A program made the translations under genes and the position numbers. Below the pieces are notes generated by a model. The model did no database searches. It had not been told where the DNA came from and saw only the letters and a list, made by a program, of their open reading frames with translations. This document shows positions 1-11,983 of a stretch of DNA of 64,000 nt, piece by piece (the first letter of the stretch is position 1; the number at the start of each line of letters is the position of its first letter). The DNA is from Owenia fusiformis (Eukaryota; Annelida; Polychaeta; Sabellida; Oweniidae), in contig CAIIXF020000013.1 of assembly GCA_903813345.2 (NCBI GenBank), positions 114,414-178,413 on the forward strand, read 5' to 3'.

Positions 1-279
1 ATATTTGTAAACAAAATAAATAGGTATTGCCTGTCTATCATAGATTGTCCTTGAGAATCATGCTTTCCCAGGTCTTTTGATGATCGGTACAGACAGCCAC
101 ATCTCCAATGGAGGAGGTCTTAGGGGCCTATATTGAGTAGCGTTGATGCTGTAGATGTCGTGGCTGATATACCCTGGGAACTGAAATGCCCAAAGGTAAG
201 TCATAGCTAACTTATCCTCTAATTGCTATTTCTGAGATAATTATATTTTAGTGAATGTATTTATGAATTAACAGGTATT

Positions 280-475
280 AGTACACTGTATTCATTACAA
301 AAATGGCCCTTATGATTTTGGATGGAACAAATCGTAAATTTTATTTAGTGGATCTGTGAACCATTTAAAAAAATTTTATCCGCATGTACAAAGTTCTAGA
401 GCTGTTTTTGGGGAGAAAATTGATTTTGTATCCCCCACCCATAATTTTCAGAGGGGTAAAATTTCAAAAAATTAT
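280..475 (+). repeat. Dispersed repeat, inverted relative to 3838-4015
   Basis: The segment runs from TTAGTACACTG through GATGGAACAAATCGT to a C-rich stretch before AGGGGTAAAATTTC. A diverged copy lies inverted at 3838-4015, so the pair flanks the tandem-core repeat block between them like terminal inverted repeats of a 3.7-kb unit. Both copies are mirrored in the right arm near 43800-43975 and 46330-46540. No coding capacity is seen. Confidence 0.5.
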
Positions 476-1168
476 AATAAAATAATCCTCCTTAATTCTG
501 GGGAATCTTATATTGCCACAATCTAAATATGTTATATTTTAGGCTTATAAGTTATTTTAATGATGTCTGCCTAAAGAAAAGTATGATTATAACACTTTGA
601 TGTCCAAATATAGACATTCTTTAAGTTCTATGCTAATTACATGTTATTGTATATCTTCTCTTCCAAGATGGTTCTAGAACTGAAATAAAATCAAGGAAAT
701 ACATAATTCATGCCTCAATACATGTAAACATTTTTGAGTTCATACAGGATTTATTAGATAAGAAAAAAGAAAAAAATTAACTAAATATCTGGCCTTTGGT
801 TATGGAGGGGGGGGTAAGTAGACATCAATGTCAAATTAAAGCATACTGTCATACTAGTTATATTTTGTGCATTAGTTGTATCAGTATTGATGAAATTTCT
901 ATGTTGCATTGTTATTATTGCCTGCAGGTGACAGTTCAGGCTCAAAAGTGCTGATTCAGCATATTTTATTATATCAGTGTCAAAGTTCGAAAGCTTGTTA
1001 GAAGCTACTCAATCAATTTTAGATTGAGCAAATATTTTGATTTTTACATTTTGTGTTGCTGGGAAAAGATGTAACAGATCTTTAACTTACAATAAAATAT
1101 CTTCATCCATATACAAGAAAATGCAATTGATTATAGAAAAAGTGCACATTTTGCTTCATTTTTTATGT

Positions 1169-3830
1169 CCCCACCACATAGTGTGGGGCCATATAGTCAG
1201 GCTAGGCGCATCCGTCTGTCTGTACATCCGGCAGTTTTCTCCAAAACCGCTACAGATATCACCTTCAAATTTTCAGGGATAACTTATGAGTGCATACAGA
1301 TGTGGATGAAAAAAATTAACTCGATACCTACTTCCTGTCGGCCATTTTGAAGTCAAATGCTAAAATCCTTGTCTGCAAACTTCAAGAAAAACGGCTTCAC
1401 TGTTGCTTTTTATCTCCCCACCACATAGTGTGGGGCCATATTGTCCGCCTAGGCGCGTCCGTCCGTCTGGTTGTCTGTCTATCTGTCTGTCTGTCCGTCC
1501 GTCCGTCCGTACAGGTCAGGTGTACTTTGTTGTAAAAGCCTATGTTATTGTTAACAGTAGTTATATGTGATAATTTTGTAAAAATAAATCAGCAAAAACT
1601 CATAATCACTTTTTTATTGTCGGCCATTTTGGATTTTTCCGTCCTAAAATCTTGTCTTTAAAGTCTTTTTTACGCATTTTCAGGTGAACCGTTTGGTAGA
1701 TCAATTTCAAATTTTCAGGGATGATTCTTAGTATGAAAATCTAGATCTGATTAGTCTTTAGGCATTCTGGGTAAATGTCAAGGCAGCCATTTTGGATTTT
1801 CCGTCCTAAAATCTTGTCTGTAAAGTCTTGTCTACGCATTTCCAGATGAACTAATCGGTAGATCAATTTCAAATTTTCAGGAATGATTCCTAGGATGAAA
1901 ATCTAGATCTGATTAGTTTTTTGGCATTCTGGATAAATGTCAAGGCAGCCATTTTGGATTTTCCATCTTAAAATCTTGCTCGTAAAGTCTTGTCTACACA
2001 TTTTTAGGTAAACTCTGTTGTAGATCAATTTCAAATTTTCAGGGATGATTCTTAGTATGAAAATCTAGATCTGATTAGTTTTTTGGCATTCTGGATAAAT
2101 GTCAAGGCAGCCATTTTGGATTTTCTGTCTTAAAATCTTGCCTGTAAAGTCTTGTCTACGCGTTTTTAGGTGAACCATTTGGTAGATCAATTTCAAATTT
2201 TCAGGGATGATTCTTAGTATGAAAATCTAGATCTGATTAGTTTTTTGGCATTCTGGGTAAATGTCGAGGCAGCCATTTTGGATTTTCCATTTTAAAATCT
2301 TGCCCGTAAAGTCTTGTCTACGCATTTTTAGGTGAACTGTGGTAGATCAATTTCAAATTTTCAGGGATGATTCTTAGTATGAAAATCTAGATCTGATCAG
2401 TTTTTTGGCAGTCTGCGTAAATGTCAAGGTAGCCATTTTGGATTTTCTGTCCTAAATCTTGTCTGTAAAGTCTTGTCTACGCATTTCCAGGTGAACTGTT
2501 TGGTAAATCAATTTCAAATTTTCAGGGATGACTCTTAGTATGAAAATCTAGATCTGATTAGTTTTTTGGCATTCTGGATAAATGTCAAGGCAGCCATTTT
2601 GGATTTTCTGTCTTAAAATCTTGCCTGTAAAGTCTTGTCTACGCGTTTTTAGGTGAACCATTTGGTAGATCAATTTCAAATTTTCAGGGATGATTCTTAG
2701 TATGAAAATCTAGATCTGATTAGTTTTTTGGCATTCTGGGTAAATGTCGAGGCAGCCATTTTGGATTTTCCATTTTAAAATCTTGCCCGTAAAGTCTTGT
2801 CTACGCATTTTTAGGTGAACTGTGGTAGATCAATTTCAAATTTTCAGGGATGATTCTTAGTATGAAAATCTAGATCTGATCAGTTTTTTGGTAGTCTGGG
2901 TAAATATCGAGGTAGCCATTTTGGATTTTCTGTCCTAAAATCTTGTCTGTAAAGTCTTGTCTACGCATTTCCAGGTGAACTGTTTGGTAAATCAATTTCA
3001 AATTTTCAGGGATGATTCTTAGTATGAAAATCTAGATCTGATTAGATTTTGGCATTCTGGATAAATGTCAAGGCAGCCATTTTGGATTTTCTGTCCTAAA
3101 ATCTTGTCTGTTAAGTTTTGTCGGCACATTTCCAGGTGAACCATTTGGTAGATCAATTTCAAGTTTTCAGGGATGATTCTGAGTATGAAAATCTAGAAGA
3201 GATTAGTTTTTTGGCATTCTGGATAAATGTCAAGGCAGCCATTTTGGATTTTCCATCCTAAAATCTTGTTTGTAAAGTCTTGTTTACATGTTTTCTGGTT
3301 AACTGTGTGAGGGATCAATTTCAAATTTTCAGGGGTGGTTCTTGGTATGAAAATCTAGAACTGACTAATTTTTGGGCATTCTAGGTAAATTTAAAGGTGG
3401 CCATTTTGGATATTCTGTCCTCAAGTTGTGTCGGTAAAGTCTTGTCTTCTCATTTTTAGGATAACCATTGGACGGGATCACCCATAGGTGGGGACATTTT
3501 GTACACATTTGTGTTCTTGTTAGGCATTCTGGGCAAATGTCAAGGCAGCCATTTTGGATTTTTCTGTCCTAAAATCTTGTCTGTAAAGTCTTGTTTATGC
3601 GTTTTCTGGTTTACTGTTTGACTGATCAATTTCAAATTTTCAGGGATGGTTTCTAGTATGAAAATCTAGAGCTGACTAATTTTTTGGCATTCTGGGTAAA
3701 TTTTAAGGTGGTCATTTGCATTTTCCGTCCCAAAATTGTAATGGTAAAGTCTTGTCTACTCATTTTCAGGATAACCATTTGACGGGATCACCCATTGGTG
3801 GGGACATATTGTACACATTTGTGTTCTTGT
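1169..3830 (+). repeat. Tandem-core dispersed repeat with palindromic head and TCCG/TCTG microsatellite
   Basis: Two heads begin with the palindrome CCCCACCACATAGTGTGGGG at 1169-1188 and 1416-1435. The second is followed by a TCYG microsatellite (about 1455-1510). From about 1620 come roughly ten units of 180-190 bp, each with AGCCATTTTGGATTTTC, CTTGTCTACGCATTT and TTCAAATTTTCAGGGATGATTC. A tail motif (CACCCATTGGTGGGGACATA, then TTGTACACATTTGTG) closes it at 3830, and an inner copy of the tail occurs at about 3474-3520. The layout is like bivalve pearl and Helentron-related non-autonomous elements. It sits inside the first aconitase intron. No ORF is supported. Confidence 0.7.
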
Positions 3831-5364
3831 TTCATTTTTGACCCCCTCCCTGAAAATGGCTGAGGGGTATAACATGACATTTTCCAAAATGAGGCTTGTA
3901 CATCTTTGTACACTCGACTAAAATTGCTTGAAATACCATACAGAACCAACCCACAAAGTTTCACGATTTGTTCCATCAAAAATTATAAGAAACATGAATT
4001 CCGTGTACTATATACTAACTTTGTTACGGTAACTCAATGTAAAATTACCATATTCTCTAATGAGCGAACAGTTCCAGTGAGTGCACAAACAACTCAAGAA
4101 AACACAAAATTTAATGCATTAGTTCCAATTATTGACACAACAAGATATCAATCTGTGTGTGCTTATTGGAATCTCTTAGTATATTTCCCTTTTAGATTTT
4201 AATTTGAAAACTGCACTGTGGACTCATTAGGGAGAATACGGTACATGCTTATGTTTTGACTGTAGATGATTGGAGTTAAGCTGACAGGAGAGTTGAGTGA
4301 GTGGACCTCACCAAAGGATGGTATCCTTAAGGTGACAGGTATCCTCACAGTTAATGGAGGCACAGGAGCCATTATAGAATACTTTGGCCCAGGCTTGCAC
4401 TCCATATCTTGTACAGGTAAACCACTTCAAGTATTTTCAAATATCTTCCACTTGTTTTACTATATGTGCATATTCTTGTTTCAAGTGATTTATATTTGTG
4501 CACTTTAAAATTGCATTTTCAGTAGAAAAAAATAAAAATGCATCAAAAGATTTTGATCATACATGTACATGAGTATGAATAATTATATTTTATACTGTTC
4601 AGTATCATAGCCAGTGTTTGGAAAATAAGTCCCTTTATTCTATAATACCAAAAACATAACTCGTCATCAATTAAAGGTGCAATAGCTGGAAATCTGGAAT
4701 AATTCCTTAGAAAAAAAAACTCAAAAAATCCTTGGTGCCTCAAACGTGCCCCGAAGAATGGCTACGACCTGAACTTACTTTTGTCAAAATACTGGAGGCT
4801 GAAAAAATTACCTAGATATCGATGAAAGAAGTTTCAGTTTCGACTGCGAGAGCAAAATTGAAGCTGAGCAGTCATATGATCTGTTGTTTTGTGTCACATG
4901 ACCTACCTTGAGACCTTTTGCCACCTATCGTAATATAAGTTAATCAAATTAAAATGAAATTGTTCGATCCAAGAAGAAAATTCGCACAAAAATTATAAAC
5001 TCCGCTTGACATAATCTCTGTCACTCTATTGTCTTCTTGATGAGACACATCGGAACTTGGGATTCATAGCCATTCAACCAAGCCACAAAAAGTATGTATA
5101 TTAGTTGTTCAACATGTTCAATTGTGTAAATATTTCCGGGCAATCAACCTTTAAACATGTGTTTATTACTGTTTAGGTATGGATACAATATGGAACATGG
5201 GTGCTGAAATAGGTGCTGCAACATCTGTGTTTCCGTACAACCACTGTATGAAAGCATATTTTGATGCCACCAACAGATCAGGTATACATGTATTTGTTAT
5301 ACCCTCACCGATGACTGACCAAACATGGTGAAAAATGTATAATGTATACTGTCAATATACATTT

Positions 5365-6165
5365 ACTATCCCATCGAACAAAGTTCGGAGGGATATAGGG
5401 AACACCTCCGTCCGTCTGCCTGTCCGTCCGTCCGTCCGTACGTACATACGTACGTACGTACGTACATATGTCCGTCCAGGCAATAACTCAAATACAGTTG
5501 ACCCGATTTTGTTCATATTTTGTACACATATACCCTATGGTTTTAAAAGTTCTGCTCGAAAGTCGATTTTCAAAATGGCCGCTCATTTGAAAATGGCCGC
5601 TCATTTAAAAATGGTGGCCATTTTAATGCCGATTTTACAGTTATTTAGGTGCAATATGTAAAACTGTAATAGCAATATGTTTTATATGTAAAAAGTTATA
5701 AAGGACATTAATAAAGCTAGAAATGTAAATATTAAAGAAGCACATGGCAGCCATCTTGAAAAAGGGGGCCTTTACTCTTTATTTTATGATTTTTGCTGTA
5801 ACTCGAAAAGTAGTGGAGTGATTTTGTTCATATTTGGTATGTGAATACTATAAGCATGGCACACTGTCTAATGACACTTTTGGTAGAAGGTGGCCATTTT
5901 GAAAAATGGCTGCCATTTTAACGTATTTTACTATAACTCGAAAAGTAGTGGAGCAATTTTGTTCATATTTGGTATGTGAATACAATAAGCATGGCACACT
6001 GTCTAATGCCACTTTTGGTAGAAGGCGGCCATTTTGAAAGCCATTTTAACATATTTTACTATAACTCGAAAAGTAGTGGAGCAATTTTGTTCATATTTGG
6101 TATGTGAATACTATAAGCATGGCACACTGTCTAATGACACTTTTGGTAGAAGGTCGCCATTATTT
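5365..6165 (+). repeat. Tandem-core repeat with ATCCCATCGAAC head and TCCG/ACGT microsatellite
   Basis: The head (ATCCCATCGAACAAAG then TTCGGAGGGATATAGG) is an imperfect palindrome, followed by TCCG and ACGT microsatellite tracts (5408-5475) and GGCAATAACTCAAATAC. From about 5570 there are short AAATGGCCGCTCATTT repeats. From about 5790 come three units of about 150 bp with AACTCGAAAAGTAGTGGAG, TTCATATTTGGTATGTGAA and GGCCATTTTGAAA. It lies in an aconitase intron. The mirror copy at 41985-42480 has fewer units and a damaged head. Confidence 0.65.
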
Positions 6166-6739
6166 TTGCTATATTCTTTGTTTGTTAGTATGCCAGCCAT
6201 GACTGTTCAATGGGATTTGCTATGCTTTGGCGTTGCTGTTGTCTGCTATGCTTTGGCGTTGCTGTTGTCTAGTTTCAAGATAGTCTTTCAAAAGTTAATC
6301 ATGTCCATTGTTCTCTAATCATTGGAGTAAGACATGGTTAAAGGCACCATGCAAAGTTTGACATATAGTTTAATCATTCAAATATTACTTTTTCATGATA
6401 AGACTATGATATAAGTTTATATGGGGCATTTAAAGCATTGCTATTCACTTGGAGAGGCTTACTATAGGCATAACCCTTCTGTCCAATCCTTTTTATCATT
6501 ACTTTATAGCAATCTGTCCTGTGAGAAGTATGTAATATTAACATAGACATAAAATAATTTTAGTTAAATTGAATGTGTATTGGCTGCAGGTATAGGTGAG
6601 ACTGCTGATGATGTGAGGCAAGATCTCCTTGCTGCAGATAAATGATGTTAATATGATCAGCTTATTGAGATAAATCTGAGTGAGTTAAGCATAATAAAGT
6701 GAGCACATCTGTTATAGATTAATTCATGGATAGAATGCC

Positions 6740-6905
6740 AAAGCCTGAAGTATTGTGTAGTCGTAGATCTGGGATAGTAGGTTCAATCCCTACTGGGGTG
6801 GACTGACTTTTCATCAGTTCTTGGCCATCAGTTCTTGGCACGGAGTTTAATTCTGTGTTTTCATTTAATTATTATCTGTTTGTGTTGTAATATCAGTTTT
6901 AATTT
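6740..6905 (+). repeat. tRNA-derived (SINE-like) fragment
   Basis: Positions 6777-6793 form a perfect tRNA T-arm: stem GTAGG/CCTAC around the seven-base loop TTCAATC, which is also a good RNA polymerase III B-box. No matching D-arm, anticodon arm or acceptor stem could be paired, so this is not a tRNA gene. A tRNA-derived SINE fragment with the downstream AT-rich part as body is likely. The right-arm copy (41388-41404 for the T-arm) retains about 11 bases more just upstream. Confidence 0.35.
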
Positions 6906-7291
6906 CATAACTTTTAATAGTATGGTTGAAAAAATAAAGCATCTGTGCCAGTTGCCATATTATAAATGATGGAACAATTCAAATTTCGAATTGCTATTTT
7001 CTGTATTCCAGTTTGAGCCCCATGTCAATGGTCCATTCACTTCTGACTTTCCACATCCCATACAGACGCGTGGAGACAGAACCAAGAAGAATGACTGGCC
7101 TTTGGACATCAAAGTTGGTATGTAGCAACTTCATTTCAATGTTACAGCTTGTCTAGAAATATTTTGAGAGTTACCCCACATGGTATCTATGTAGGAAGTT
7201 TATATGAACTTCCTGAATATTGAATTAATTCTGTCTTAAGATACAATAAGATTGCGAAATAACATTGAAATCTGACAGAACCACCCAAGTA

Positions 7292-7862
7292 CAGGGCGAG
7301 CCAAAAAATGTAACCCAAACGAATCTTTATAACTTCCTTATCCAGTATGGGGTTAAAATCATATTTGGCACAAGTTACCCTTGTTCAATGTTTTTCATTT
7401 TACTAAGTTTCATGGGTCCACTCAAAGTGGTCATGATTTTATAGCCATTTTAAAAAACATCCTCAAAATGACAGTCTTGTGTTTTGAATCAAATTTAACA
7501 CATCGGGTGAAGTTTTCTGACTACACGCTCACAAATATTCTGTGTAAAGGCTCTCATTTCCCTTCTAATATCTTGTTTCAACTCTCTGATGCTTCTAGAG
7601 TTTTTAATGTACACATTATATTTGAAATAGCCCCAAAGGTAAAATTTTGGCGATTCATATTGGGTGGTTTTGGTATGTTTCGGCATTTGGAGCATGTTTT
7701 GTAAAATGGCCATAAAATCTTAACCTTTTGAGTAGAAAAGTGAAACTTAGAGGAATGAAAGTACATTGAACAAGGGTCAGTTGTGCCAAATATGACTCAA
7801 TACCCATACTGGATGACTGAGTTATTAAGATTCGTTAGGGTTACAATTTTTGGCTCAACCTG
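7292..7862 (-). mobile_element. Truncated mariner-type element with transposase C-terminal relic (left copy)
   Basis: The 571-bp element is flanked by TA on both sides, with terminal inverted repeats starting CAGGGCGAGCCAAAAAATG / CAGGTTGAGCCAAAAATTG. The minus strand at 7495-7713 reads YLWGYFKYNVY, IRELKQDIRREMRAF and ICERVV, which is the familiar C-terminal end of IS630/Tc1/mariner transposases (FLWGYLKDRVY, ELKxxIRxEI). The catalytic domain is missing, so it is a non-autonomous deletion derivative. It is mirrored at 40318-40888, so the insertion predates the separation of the arms. Confidence 0.72.
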
Positions 7863-8745
7863 TAAATAATAAAGTAATTTCATTTTGAAAATTTCATACA
7901 ATCTTTTGAGTGCATATAAAAATTTGAATTCTGTAATGCTAACTCTATTGATTTTAATGTTTAGGTCTGATTGGAAGTTGTACCAACAGCAGTTATGAAG
8001 AAATGAGCAGTCTGCAGCTATAGCCAAGCAGTGTTTGGATAAAGGTGTCAAGGCCAAGGCTGCATTCACAATCACACCTGGCTCAGAACAGATCAGAGCT
8101 ACCATTGAAAGAGATGGACAGGTACATGTATGTCTGGAAAAATCAAAGCAATACTTTGAGCTGTTCATGCATATGGCTTGTTTCTTAAGACAGAGCAGAC
8201 CGTGTATGGACAATAATAACTCATTTTACAAAATTATTGAATCAGTTTAACAAACATCTCTTGAACATAATGATCAAGCGCCTTAACCTTTCTAAGCAAA
8301 CACAAGTCATTTGTTGCAGCTATGTTTGTGTGATATGTCATAATCATCTTTTTCCATGTTGATAAACTTAGGAATTTAGATTTAGATTAGCTGAAATACT
8401 ATGAATCAGATGTGGCTTTGAATTTACAATGATGGCCCATATGTTTGTTTCTTTATTGTAGGCAGTTGTTCTTGGAGAGGCAGTTGGTATGGTGCTTGAC
8501 AAACGTGATGTCAAGAAGGGTGATATAACAGGAACTTAACTTGTCGCAATGATGCCAAATTTGCCACTCATACATTTGTGACATCACCAGCCCACTCATA
8601 GATGAACTCACTGCCCATAATGGTATGTTTATCATATGTCAATAATTATCATTATAACATATCTATGATGAGGTATAGTGTAGAGTGTTCACAAGACACC
8701 GGGCCAATATAACTTTTGAAAAGCCCGCGCCCGCTAACTTTCTGA

Positions 8746-9424
8746 GGGGTCATTCATCAAGCTATCGCAATCACTGCAACATCGCAGACACTGCGACCAC
8801 CGTGCGACGTCGCAGTGACTGCGACTGCGACCTATTCATTAACAAATCGCAGTCTGCGATGTCCCTGCGACCAGTCGCAGTGATTACCATGTGCACGTGC
8901 TTGTTCACGTGTTAGTTATCCTTTCGAGTTCCTCTTGTGTCATTTCGTAAAGTTTTATATAATTAACCTAGGCATGCGATATTGCAAAATAAGGTCCACA
9001 TCATCTTATATTTGAAGAGGATCTGTACGATCTCTAAATACGCGTTCTCTACGCAGAGTGTTGCGATTGAAATCAACCATCAGCTTTGCGCCATTTTGAA
9101 TGAATAAACGCTGCTAATAGACGATTAAACACGTCATGCAAGATTGACAATATGATATTGATGGATACTGCCACGTGGGTTTCCATATGATTTCATAAAG
9201 AAATTCAATTAATTTAAGACATTTTTCTTGAACTTAAATCACTGCGACTGGGTAGCACCGGTCGCTTAAATTTGGGCCATTTTAGGGGTATTTCACTGCG
9301 ACGTCGCAGGAAATTCTACCGATCGCAGTCGCACGAGATTGATGAATAGGACGTAATCGCTAAAAAGGGCCCTTGCGACATCGCAGGCTTGCGACGTGCT
9401 TGCGATAGCTTGATGAATGACCCC
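8746..9424. mobile_element. TIR element (PIF/Harbinger-like MITE), left arm only
   Basis: The 679-bp element has near-perfect terminal inverted repeats (GGGGTCATTCATCAAGCTAT, continuing CGCAA). It is flanked by TCTGA on both sides (8741-8745 and 9425-9429), equivalent to a 3-bp CTG duplication if the TIR begins AGGGGTC. The right arm has the empty site (AACTTTCTGATTGGTC in left-arm orientation) at about 39432-39447, so the insertion is directly demonstrated. The interior has no ORF but is packed with CACTGCGAC / GTCGCAGTG words in both orientations. Assignment to PIF/Harbinger rests on TIR and short duplication only. Confidence 0.82.
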
Positions 9425-9596
9425 TCTGATTGGTCAAGCGCTGGAATTACGTCATACATTAGGCCCAGGTCAAATTGACTCGTAAGATACAAACATGGGG
9501 ATAAATCATCATTTCCGAACCATAGCTAGACAATTAGATAAGAAAACAGTAGTCTCTGATCAGACTAGATCATCATAGGTATGTTATAAATCGTTT

Positions 9597-9712
9597 ATGT
9601 CACTATAGTTGCACATATGCCCTCGGTTCTCAGTGATCAATGTCCCTCCCAAGGTCGGGCCATACATGTTTATCACTGAAACTCTCGGGCATATATGCAA
9701 CGATAGTGACAT
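9597..9712. repeat. Hairpin with ~50-bp arms (left copy)
   Basis: ATGTCACTATAGTTGCACAT at 9597 pairs with its complement ending at 9712, and the complementarity runs inward with few mismatches for about 50 bases to a short loop near 9650-9660. It could be a foldback MITE or a transcribed hairpin. It is also present at 39147-39264 in the other arm. Confidence 0.6.
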
Positions 9713-10447
9713 AACCCGGTCTAATTATCATACATCTGTTTTGTTTTTGTATCCTAAAACACCTGAATGCTTGTTTCGATTAATTTATCTAATTGATCGA
9801 TTATCGGGAAGAAATTGAAGATGATTATTCAAATCAATTTGGATATTTTAAAAGAAATATAAGCTTCTAAACGTATCATTCAATGCATCCTCCAAATCGC
9901 AGATTCTACAAGATTTTGAAAACCAAAACGAGGCTGGGACCTTTACTTCTATCAGTATTAAAGTTTGGAAAATTTAAATGTTTGATCTGTACTGGTTATT
10001 TTGAGTGTGCTAAAATGTTCTGATATCTATTGATCCGAATTCGTGAAAAATCCATATTCTACATGATGTACATGTTCAGGTTTTGTCAAAATTAAGGATA
10101 TTTTGAACGAAAATTGTGTTTTCCACAATCTTGAAACATACTACTGTAGTATTCAGTTGTTGATGTGAAATCAATTAGACTATATTTACCTCAAAACGAT
10201 CTCATCAACTCTCAGCACAATTATCATGATGATTGAAGACCAACTGAATGATTTATTCAATGATGATAAAGTACCCCCTGTAGTTTTCCATTTTAGGGTC
10301 GAAAACCCCAATTTGACAATGTTCGCCCCGGATATGGCGCGTCAGACAAAAATTTTCTGAAGTATCACATAAAAATACATAAGAATTTCAATTTGTTCAC
10401 AAACTAATACATTTTTGGGTGCTAGCTTACTACCTAATATTTATCTA

Positions 10448-10535
10448 GGTTCAAAGTTTATGCTAGAAGACACACCATATGGTGATGAACATATTTATTT
10501 AGGTTCCAAGTTTATGCTAGGCACACCATATGGTC
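10448..10535 (+). repeat. Short tandem duplication overlapping an aconitase exon start
   Basis: The segment TTCAAAGTTTATGCTAG with CACACCATATGGTGAT and ATATTTATTTAGG occurs immediately upstream of the exon at 10503 and again as the exon start. It is a ~54-bp direct duplication that created a second acceptor-like AGGTTC. The same duplication is seen in the right arm (38340-38400), so it predates the duplication or the haplotype split. Confidence 0.55.
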
Positions 10536-11983
10536 ACATACCAGGAACTACCAGCAGAGGGCTCTAGTCTCCAAGTGGATGTATCCCCTGAAAGTAAGCA
10601 TCTACAACTACTGACACCATTTGAGAAATGGTCTGGCAAAGATCTGGAAGATAATTATGGGTATTCTAATCAAGGTATTTACTTAATGATCAGTATATGT
10701 ATATCTTTTATTGACTCTTTAGATGTCAATCATGACATATTAGTCACTACGGTAGAGCAGTTCTTCCCATTGTCGAGTTGAAGAACTGGTATCTTTATCC
10801 TGGCTAGAACCATAGACAATTCTAGCCAGCGCCAGCCTTTTATCGAGTTAGCAGCACTCTAGTAATCGCCGGTAAAGGTCAGTAGTCATAGGTCAAAGAC
10901 AAATCACAAGAAGTGCTGTGACTTAATGATCAGTACATGTTTCCTTAGTTTACAGTTATTAATGTATTGTAAATGAGGGTAATGGGGCATGACTAGTGGC
11001 TGATAATGTAAGCTCATCAGTGTAGTAGATCCCTATCAGTATTACAAATCATTACCAATAGTTCTTAGTAAATAATTTGTTAGAAGCTGTGATGTTTAAT
11101 CGTGCTGCCTTTGTAATGTACCAGAATGTCACTAAAAGATATGTTTGTATTTCAGTTATCCAAACATAATGATATACAGTATTTCTATGCTGTGTTTGTT
11201 GAAATACAGAGGACATCTTGACAACATATCAAACAATTTACTCATATGGTTAGTATAGTCTTCTATTTAAATTGTTGAAATATAGAAGATATGTTCATGC
11301 CTTTTGTATTTTCTGCAGGCAAATGAACTTCACAGGTTTTGGTTGGAGGTAGTAAAATTGATAGTTGAAAAGTAGTAATAATCTGACTGGAGAGTATGAT
11401 GGTGTACCACAAGCCTGTAGCCAAGGGGGTGAGAGTGAACCCCTTTCCAGTTTCAAAGTAACAAAAGGTCACTAGGAGCCTGATACATATGCATTTGTTG
11501 TCTTGAACATTGTAAATAACATGTTTTTTAATGCATACATTACATGTGAAATTAAGAGTTTCAAACATGCTGCTCTTTTGATACAGGCCAATGGACTTTC
11601 ATGGGTTGTAGAAGGAGATGAGAACTATGGCGAGGGCAGCAGCAGGGAACATGCAGCTCTAGAACCACGTCATCTAGGAGGCAGAGCTATCATTGTAAAG
11701 AGCTTTGCAATAATACAAGGTGAGTGTACACTATTGCTGTACAGCACTCAAATGTATTATGCTTCTGATGCTTATAGTATTGAGTTTGTCAGTTCCTCAT
11801 GACTTGAATGGCGATGCTACACTGAACTCATGGCTAAAGCAACAAATTTCAAATTTCCTGAAAATTGAATGGTGTAAAACAAGGGCTAAGCAAGTGATGG
11901 GTTTCGGTAGGTTATCCTTCCAAAAAATTTGGGAAAAACGAAATTTGAGTGCTTTTGAGAGTAATGTAGACCCATTACATATA

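Noticed and set aside
4266-4508. An 80-codon frame as a stand-alone small gene
   Set aside because: Its first 50 codons are an aconitase exon ending at a consensus donor; the rest reads into the intron.
6777-6793. A functional tRNA gene
   Set aside because: Only the T-arm pairs; no acceptor stem, D-arm or anticodon arm could be formed.
7381-7704. A 107-codon plus-strand frame, mirrored at 40476-40799
   Set aside because: The opposite strand carries the recognisable transposase C-terminus; this frame is its shadow.
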